Shown in pieces: positions 16,084 through 20,422 of a stretch of DNA of 20,422 nucleotides. The position numbers were made by a program, and so were the translations under genes. The stretch's first letter is position 1, and the number at the start of each line of letters is the position of its first letter. The DNA lies in assembly GCA_001873285.1 (NCBI GenBank), contig MNYV01000128.1, positions 1-20,422 of the forward strand. Reading direction: 5' to 3'. Below the pieces are notes generated by a model. That model was given only the letters and a program-made list of their open reading frames with translations. It was not told the origin of the DNA and ran no database searches. Source of the DNA: Nitrospirae bacterium CG2_30_53_67 (GTDB lineage Bacteria > CG2-30-53-67).

Positions 16084-17225
16084 CGAACCGCCTCTCTTTC
16101 TATTATTGACCTTAATTTATCGGCAAGAGCCTTTCCAACGACCTGATGACCCTGGTAATTCCAATGACCCCAATGCAAATGGACTTTTTTCTTTTCATAA
16201 GATTCTCTGAAAATTCTTTGCAGGCCGAGATAATCTATGTTGATGGAGGCCGCGAACTTCTTCAAATCATCCTCAAAGAAATTCGCATTAAATGACGCGT
16301 CCATATCTTTATTTTTTGCTTCCATCTCAGGCAGGTAAGCGGGCGTATCGATGGTGACCAGCATCAATCGGATGTTTCTTTCGTTACAATAATCCGCCAT
16401 GGCCCGTATTAATCTTTTACTCAACTGATAATTCTCCAGGTAGGTTCTATCAGCTTTGTCGGTACATAGACTCAAATAGCGTTCGATCTTTTCTGCCTGG
16501 CCTCGTTTTTGATCATGCTCTTTCTCTTTTTTCCTTATCAGACCTTGTGCCTGTAAAAGATTATACCTTTCTCCAATGAGGGTGATCAGCGCCGAATGAT
16601 GCGTGAAGAAATTAATCCATTGTTTGATCCTGAATTCCCGCGTATCAACAAAACTCGTATCGAGCATCAGTTCCCCATTGGGGGAGAGATGGTAAAAGGG
16701 ACGCAATAATTCAAAGGTGGTCTCTCTGCTGATCTCTGTAAGATCATTCTCAGGCAGGAAAAACAGGATGACCCTATTCGGTGAAAATTGAGTGATCTGT
16801 TTTTTCAGGACAAGCAGTTCCTCGGTTTGAGTAAATCCGGACCGGCCGAAATTCATCAGTTCCAACCGGATGTTCTGATCCTTGTTGAATTCCTTTTCCG
16901 TCAAAGTGAGAAAGTTCCGATCCGTCTCCACCTGGAAGGATTCCACATAACTATCTCCAAGGACGGCTATGCGGTAGACGCCGTCCGGCGGCCTTAAAGA
17001 CCACTCCCGGTCCCGCCAGCCGAAACGGTTGATCCGTCCTGTTATTGGATGATCATTCTCTTTATAAAACCAATAGCTTCGCCCGGGTGTAAACCGCCAG
17101 CCCAGTACAGGGTCCGGCTCGGAACAGGAGATCCTCGCATTGAACAGGTGCGTCATCCTGAATACAACCTCCGAGACTCCCAGAAAGATGAAAAAGGCAA
17201 CAAGCACGAAAAATAAATTCTTCAT
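16080..17225 (-). CDS. Membrane-anchored SGNH/GDSL-like hydrolase family protein
   Basis: The 381-residue protein has an N-terminal hydrophobic anchor (about 3-22, FFVLVAFFIFLGVSEVV) and then a periplasmic SGNH-like domain: VLGDSYVES (88-96, Ser92), NFGRSGF (125-131), LPENDL (157-162, Asn160) and a late HWGHWNYQGH (351-360). The acidic residue normally found two or three residues before the histidine of the last block is not visible. Members in polysaccharide loci often act as esterases or O-acetyl transferases on glycans (AlgJ/AlgX-like), so an acyl-modification role is possible. ATG 17225 is chosen because AAGGGGAAG stands about 6 bases upstream; ATG 17273 would add 16 residues with a basic stretch and no good ribosome site, and cannot be excluded. 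It is the first gene of the left-hand module, after the promoter-bearing gap. Confidence 0.78.
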   Translation of the reverse strand: MKNLFFVLVAFFIFLGVSEVVFRMTHLFNARISCSEPDPVLGWRFTPGRSYWFYKENDHPITGRINRFGWRDREWSLRPPDGVYRIAVLGDSYVESFQVETDRNFLTLTEKEFNKDQNIRLELMNFGRSGFTQTEELLVLKKQITQFSPNRVILFFLPENDLTEISRETTFELLRPFYHLSPNGELMLDTSFVDTREFRIKQWINFFTHHSALITLIGERYNLLQAQGLIRKKEKEHDQKRGQAEKIERYLSLCTDKADRTYLENYQLSKRLIRAMADYCNERNIRLMLVTIDTPAYLPEMEAKNKDMDASFNANFFEDDLKKFAASINIDYLGLQRIFRESYEKKKVHLHWGHWNYQGHQVVGKALADKLRSIIEREAVR

Positions 17226-17464
17226 CCGTCGCTTCCCCTTCGTGCGTTGCACAAGCTCGGAGTTATCTTTCATACGCTTTTCGGGTCACCATCCTGAAGA
17301 GGTCTCAGATCCGGATCCATGTAAACCGCTCATGCTGTCGAGTCTGAAGGATTATTTCTCGTAGTGTTTATCAAGAGGATAAAGGCGAAGATAATACTAT
17401 TCTATCCTTAAATTACCAACAGGCATTAGCCATATTCGAACAAAAATACATGGCTCTGCTTCAG
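17226..17464 (-). other. Intergenic region between the two modules (probable operon leader)
   Basis: This 239-base stretch between the VTC gene stop and the preferred SGNH start is the largest gap in the window. It is AT-rich on the VTC side and holds one good sigma70-like promoter (17391-17419), giving a leader of about 110-160 bases depending on the start used. I see no convincing rho-independent terminator after the VTC gene and no recognised riboswitch. A 10-base palindrome (GATCCGGATC, 17308-17317) lies in the leader, but such short palindromes are expected by chance. Confidence 0.5.
17391..17419 (-). promoter_or_regulatory. Sigma70-type promoter candidate for the left-hand glycan operon
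   Basis: On the minus strand, TTGGTA (17414-17419; 4 of 6 to TTGACA) and TATTAT (17391-17396; 5 of 6 to TATAAT) are separated by exactly 17 bases. The site lies in the only large gap and points into the glycan operon. No extended -10 TG is present and no operator was recognised. Confidence 0.45.
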
Positions 17465-18163
17465 CTACCAAGGGTATAATTTCTGCAAACCGGTTACATA
17501 CTTAGAGCTTCTGCTCAATCGAAAAGGAAAGTGAGCGGCAATCTTTTCGGCCTGACCATCCATATCGCGATGGTACTTCAGTTCAAGAATAACCTGTTGA
17601 TCATCGGTCAGTCTATGTAAAAAAAGGTTGTGATGATGATTCACGGCATAGAATGTTTGATCCGTATCCATCGTAATTCGGTAATTCCGATCCGCCGATT
17701 CAAAATATCTCCGCTTGTAGGAATTGACAAGCGTTGCGCATGAAGAACGCCATTGCAGCTTTCTGATTTCCGGGAGATCGGATCTCTCTATCACCTCTGC
17801 GACGGTCCGAGCGTTGAAAGAATCGTTTAGTTCAAAGGGAGGGAGGGGGAATGATTCTTTCCGCCCCAGAAAGCCATACTTTATCTTGAACTCCAAAACC
17901 GGATTTTTTACGATTCCGAAGAGCGCATCGTACCATCGGATACGAATCTTTATTCTTCGGCGCTTTCCATCAATATTGTCATGGTAATTGCTCATCTGGT
18001 TCGTGTCAAAGTAGATATTGTTGACATATCGCTGACGATATATTTCAGAGAACATGGCCGGATGGAATCTCACAAAGGACTCCACCTCATGCCTGGTCAG
18101 ATGGGCAATAACAAACTTACGCTCGTAACGGCACTCCCCATGGTCCCTCGGCATTGTAGTCAT
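17465..18163 (-). CDS. VTC (polyphosphate polymerase-like) domain protein
   Basis: The 232-residue protein is essentially one VTC domain, a member of the triphosphate tunnel fold. Its basic and acidic tunnel motifs are all visible: RYERKF (12-17), NNIYFDT (48-54), RRRIKIRIRWY (68-78), LEFKIK (90-95), SYKRRYF (148-154), ITMD (163-166), ILELKY (192-197) and SRSSKYVTG (217-225). In yeast Vtc4 this domain makes polyphosphate from ATP. Bacterial stand-alone copies are commonly found beside CotH-kinase or beta-helix surface protein genes and have no settled function. ATG 18163 overlaps the phosphoesterase stop as ATGA; ATG 18154 is a possible second start. There is no signal peptide, so the protein is expected in the cytoplasm. 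It is the last gene of the right-hand module. Confidence 0.9.
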   Translation of the reverse strand: MTTMPRDHGECRYERKFVIAHLTRHEVESFVRFHPAMFSEIYRQRYVNNIYFDTNQMSNYHDNIDGKRRRIKIRIRWYDALFGIVKNPVLEFKIKYGFLGRKESFPLPPFELNDSFNARTVAEVIERSDLPEIRKLQWRSSCATLVNSYKRRYFESADRNYRITMDTDQTFYAVNHHHNLFLHRLTDDQQVILELKYHRDMDGQAEKIAAHFPFRLSRSSKYVTGLQKLYPW

Positions 18164-19284
18164 CCGGTTTTTCTCATCAGAATAAAGATGGTCAGTCCCA
18201 GGGGGATACAGGCCGCGATCACACCCAGCCAGAAGAATTTATTGTGAAAAACAAACACGATCTTTTTCAAACCAACTCGCATGAGATTCTTTTCCGTATC
18301 CATTCTCTGCGGTTTCACGGATTGAATATCAAGAAAGTGGGGTTTGACCTGAATCCCGTCCTCCCCCGCCACCACATGAAGAAAGGAGACACCGCTTCGA
18401 CCCGAGCCGTTGACATAATAATGGACATCATCCCGTATCTCATAAAACAGAAAGTTCCACCGGTCCCCGCCATCGCCGGCGAAAACGTATTTCACCTTTT
18501 CCCTGAGATACGGATGAACTTCCTGCATCCAGCCGGAGGCCTCCATGTTGACATTGCCCGGTTGTATTTGGAGGCCGCCATACCAGAGAGGGTGGTGCAG
18601 GAACACAAAGCCGGTCTTTAATAAAGGAGAGCCAATTCCCCCTCTCAACCATTGGATCTGCTTTTCATCAAGACCATACGTTTCCTTTTCTGCATCCGAA
18701 AGCACGGTATTGAGAAATATGAAATCATAGTCTCCAAATCTTTTGGCGTGAAACGGCTCCCCGACCCGGTGACTGAATACGTCACGTGTTATTTCCCGAT
18801 ATCCCGGTATATAGCTGCTGATGTCGTGATTGCCCGGCGCTATCCAGACAGGAATGTTAAGGCGTTCAAAGACCGAGTATACGTAATCCCACTGGGCATT
18901 CAGAGACTCCCGCAGGGCCTCATTGTCTTCAAACATTTCCGGCTTCCATTCCCGGACATTCCATGAACCCTTTATAATATCACCCGTCAATATCAGGATG
19001 TCGGGAGAACAGTTCCTAATCTCATTCAGCATCCGATCCATGTCCGACGGGGCTCCGCCGAATAACAAGGGATAGATGTGGGAGAGAACGACAAAGGAGA
19101 CCCCCCTCCTCAAAGAACTCTGCTCGTTATCAACTGTGTCGCTTTCTTTCGGAAGATTCAGGCCCTGCCGTGAGATGCGCTTTAAGGCAAACCCATGGTC
19201 CGGCGCTTGAACACCTTTCGCAGGTCCAGGCAGCAAAGACAGGAGAAATAACAAGACGAGCCAAGCCTTACCTATTCGAAGCAC
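18160..19284 (-). CDS. Secreted, C-terminally anchored calcineurin-like metallophosphoesterase
   Basis: The 374-residue protein has a signal peptide (residues 1-27, short basic start, LVLLFLLSLLPG core), a calcineurin-like fold, and a C-terminal membrane helix (351-370) with a basic tail. LTGDII (D102), APGNHD (N152, H153) and FLHHPLW (H230/H231) match the usual metal-site motifs. The first motif is SHIYP (68-72) rather than SDxH, and the last is GDGGD (270-274) rather than GHxH, so the metal site is altered. It probably faces the periplasm and acts on a phosphoester linked to the beta-helix/VTC system; the substrate is unknown. GTG 19284 is chosen: GGGGAGG lies 6 bases upstream and the result is a classic signal peptide. 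ATG 19338 would add 18 residues within the upstream gene. Confidence 0.85.
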   Translation of the reverse strand: MLRIGKAWLVLLFLLSLLPGPAKGVQAPDHGFALKRISRQGLNLPKESDTVDNEQSSLRRGVSFVVLSHIYPLLFGGAPSDMDRMLNEIRNCSPDILILTGDIIKGSWNVREWKPEMFEDNEALRESLNAQWDYVYSVFERLNIPVWIAPGNHDISSYIPGYREITRDVFSHRVGEPFHAKRFGDYDFIFLNTVLSDAEKETYGLDEKQIQWLRGGIGSPLLKTGFVFLHHPLWYGGLQIQPGNVNMEASGWMQEVHPYLREKVKYVFAGDGGDRWNFLFYEIRDDVHYYVNGSGRSGVSFLHVVAGEDGIQVKPHFLDIQSVKPQRMDTEKNLMRVGLKKIVFVFHNKFFWLGVIAACIPLGLTIFILMRKTG

Positions 19285-20422
19285 CGTCTTCCTCCCCGTA
19301 AAGAATACGCTTAACGTCTTGTTGATTTGTTTCCACATTGCTGCCGTCCACGGTCAGACGGGATCCCTCTTCGATCAAATAAGGGGTCTCAACGTTATTC
19401 ATCTGAAGATGTGACGCTGCAATAGTCGCTTCGCCGAACTCAGGCTTTTTCCGATAAGCGGCTAATCCGATCTTTGCTTCCTTGATCTCAATCCCTTCGA
19501 TCGTCAACTCGGACATATCTTTACTGACAACGGCAATCTTTGATTTCGCTATTCTGATCTGATGAGCCGTCATCTGACTATTCTCACCGACACTCAACCC
19601 TTTGTCACCCGTGCCGTTGATGGCAATTTGATTTAACGTCACATTGGTTCCGGATACATCAACGGCATCATTCCCGCAATGGATAAAAGACGATTCGATA
19701 ATTTGCCCCTTGCTGAAATCTGAATCAAAGGCATCGGATGTAGTTTCACTGAAAAGCGTATGCGAGATATTAAAATCGGAGCGAACGATATTCAAGGCAT
19801 CCTCTGACCGATTACGCGTGAATTGACAATGGGTTATCTTCACGGGGGATTCATAGAATGTGACGGCCCCGGTCAAATTCCATCCTCCCTCTGATGGGTT
19901 GGACAAATGATCAAAATAGACATAGTCCAGTACGGACCTTTCTCCGCTCGCAAGGACAGCCATGCCTTGACCGGATGCATCAGAGGAATAGAAACGGACA
20001 GGGTTCTCCTCGGACCCAATGAATGTCACCGGCGAAAAGGTGATAATCTTAGCAGCCTTCTTCAAATTCACTTGTACCCCGCCTTCTGCCACGAGTCTGT
20101 AACCTTTTGGAATGATCAGATCCTGTTCCAGACTCCATTGGCCGGATCTGAAATAGATTTTCTTGGTCTTTTCATCGACCATCAGCATATCACTCTCATT
20201 AACATGGGGAGCACGCCTGAAGACGTCCTTGGCTATAAGGGTATCGTTCAGATAGGGCCAGGGGAAGACCGTTTCAGTCCTTAATCGATCCGTTCCCAAG
20301 AGCCTGTATTGGACGCTCAGACCACGGGCCATTGAATCAGACCAGGGGAGGCCCACAGGCAGTGGAACATCTAACTTTTGATAATGGACGGGATGGGAAT
20401 AATTTTTTGGAGGCAAGAGGAC
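19268..20422 (-). CDS. Right-handed parallel beta-helix protein, 3' part (N-terminus beyond right edge)
   Basis: The minus strand is open from the right edge to a stop at 19268-19270, giving 384 visible residues. The first candidate start codon is TTG at 20416, but the frame continues upstream and no signal peptide follows it, so this is most likely the C-terminal portion of a larger protein. About the first 100 residues are not recognised. From there on, short strands and turns repeat with the ladder pattern of a right-handed parallel beta-helix, including SDAFDSD, GNDAVDVSGT, GDKGLSVGE, VVSKDMS and YRKKPEFGEA. Such helices with D/G-rich turns occur at the end of secreted CotH-kinase-related proteins next to VTC genes; the CotH part, if present, would be outside the window. 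The stop lies 17 bases inside the phosphoesterase gene, so the three genes of this module are coupled. Confidence 0.75.
   Translation of the reverse strand, partial: VLLPPKNYSHPVHYQKLDVPLPVGLPWSDSMARGLSVQYRLLGTDRLRTETVFPWPYLNDTLIAKDVFRRAPHVNESDMLMVDEKTKKIYFRSGQWSLEQDLIIPKGYRLVAEGGVQVNLKKAAKIITFSPVTFIGSEENPVRFYSSDASGQGMAVLASGERSVLDYVYFDHLSNPSEGGWNLTGAVTFYESPVKITHCQFTRNRSEDALNIVRSDFNISHTLFSETTSDAFDSDFSKGQIIESSFIHCGNDAVDVSGTNVTLNQIAINGTGDKGLSVGENSQMTAHQIRIAKSKIAVVSKDMSELTIEGIEIKEAKIGLAAYRKKPEFGEATIAASHLQMNNVETPYLIEEGSRLTVDGSNVETNQQDVKRILYGEEDGASNR
19291..19297 (-). promoter_or_regulatory. Strong Shine-Dalgarno that decides the GTG start of the phosphoesterase
   Basis: GGGGAGG on the minus strand sits 6 bases before GTG 19284, inside the end of the beta-helix gene. 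With this start the protein begins with a compact signal peptide, which supports the choice over ATG 19338. Confidence 0.6.

Noticed and set aside
17308-17317. Perfect palindrome GATCCGGATC in the operon leader
   Set aside because: A 10-base palindrome is expected about twenty times by chance in a window this long, and no repeat copy or known operator match was seen.

Overview
The window is about 20.4 kb of a bacterial envelope-polysaccharide or glycoconjugate locus. Every gene I can support lies on the minus strand, so transcription runs from high to low coordinates. Genes are densely packed: several stop and start codons overlap by four bases (ATGA, GTGA, TTGA), and other junctions overlap by 16-23 bases or are separated by less than 80 bases. 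The only substantial gap is about 240 bp at 17226-17464. It divides the window into two modules and holds a reasonable sigma70-type promoter. The base composition looks balanced. The gene families (exosortase-locus-like AsnB, FrhB-like iron-sulfur protein, VTC domain with a beta-helix protein) suggest a Gram-negative bacterium, perhaps Desulfobacterota-like. That taxonomic guess is weak. No RNA genes, CRISPR arrays, insertion sequences or integrases were seen.

Module 1 (right part, 20422 down to 17465) has three coupled genes: the 3' part of a parallel beta-helix protein that runs off the right edge, a signal-peptide-bearing and C-terminally anchored calcineurin-like metallophosphoesterase, and a VTC (polyphosphate polymerase-like) domain protein. 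VTC-domain genes are often found beside CotH-kinase or beta-helix surface proteins, so a CotH-type domain may lie beyond the right edge.

Module 2 (17225 down to 1) is a glycan assembly and modification operon. In transcription order it encodes: a membrane-anchored SGNH-like protein; a DPM1-type polyprenyl-phosphate sugar synthase; a GT39/ArnT-like integral membrane glycosyltransferase, the usual consumer of such lipid-linked sugars; an intact GtrB/DPM1-type GT2 with C-terminal membrane helices; a translationally coupled second GT2 whose catalytic motifs have been lost; a GT4 glycosyltransferase; a PHP-like putative metallohydrolase; a GlpD-type FAD glycerol-3-phosphate dehydrogenase; an AsnB-type amidotransferase; an extended SDR sugar epimerase/dehydratase; a polysaccharide pyruvyl transferase (PPT) family protein; a class I methyltransferase; a fusion of a UPF0104/LPG-synthase-type multi-helix membrane domain with a second PPT domain; and the N-terminal 257 codons of an FrhB-like 2x[4Fe-4S] protein that runs off the left edge.

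The likely combined role is synthesis of polyprenyl-phosphate sugars, their periplasmic use by the GT39-like enzyme, and building and decorating a cytoplasmic glycan (amide, methyl, possibly pyruvyl or redox modification). The most unusual points are the GT2 pseudoenzyme paired with an intact paralogue, the flippase-like/PPT fusion sitting between another PPT and an FrhB-like redox protein, the altered metal-site motifs of the phosphoesterase, and the AsnB/GlpD/PHP-like trio. No product can be named from sequence alone.
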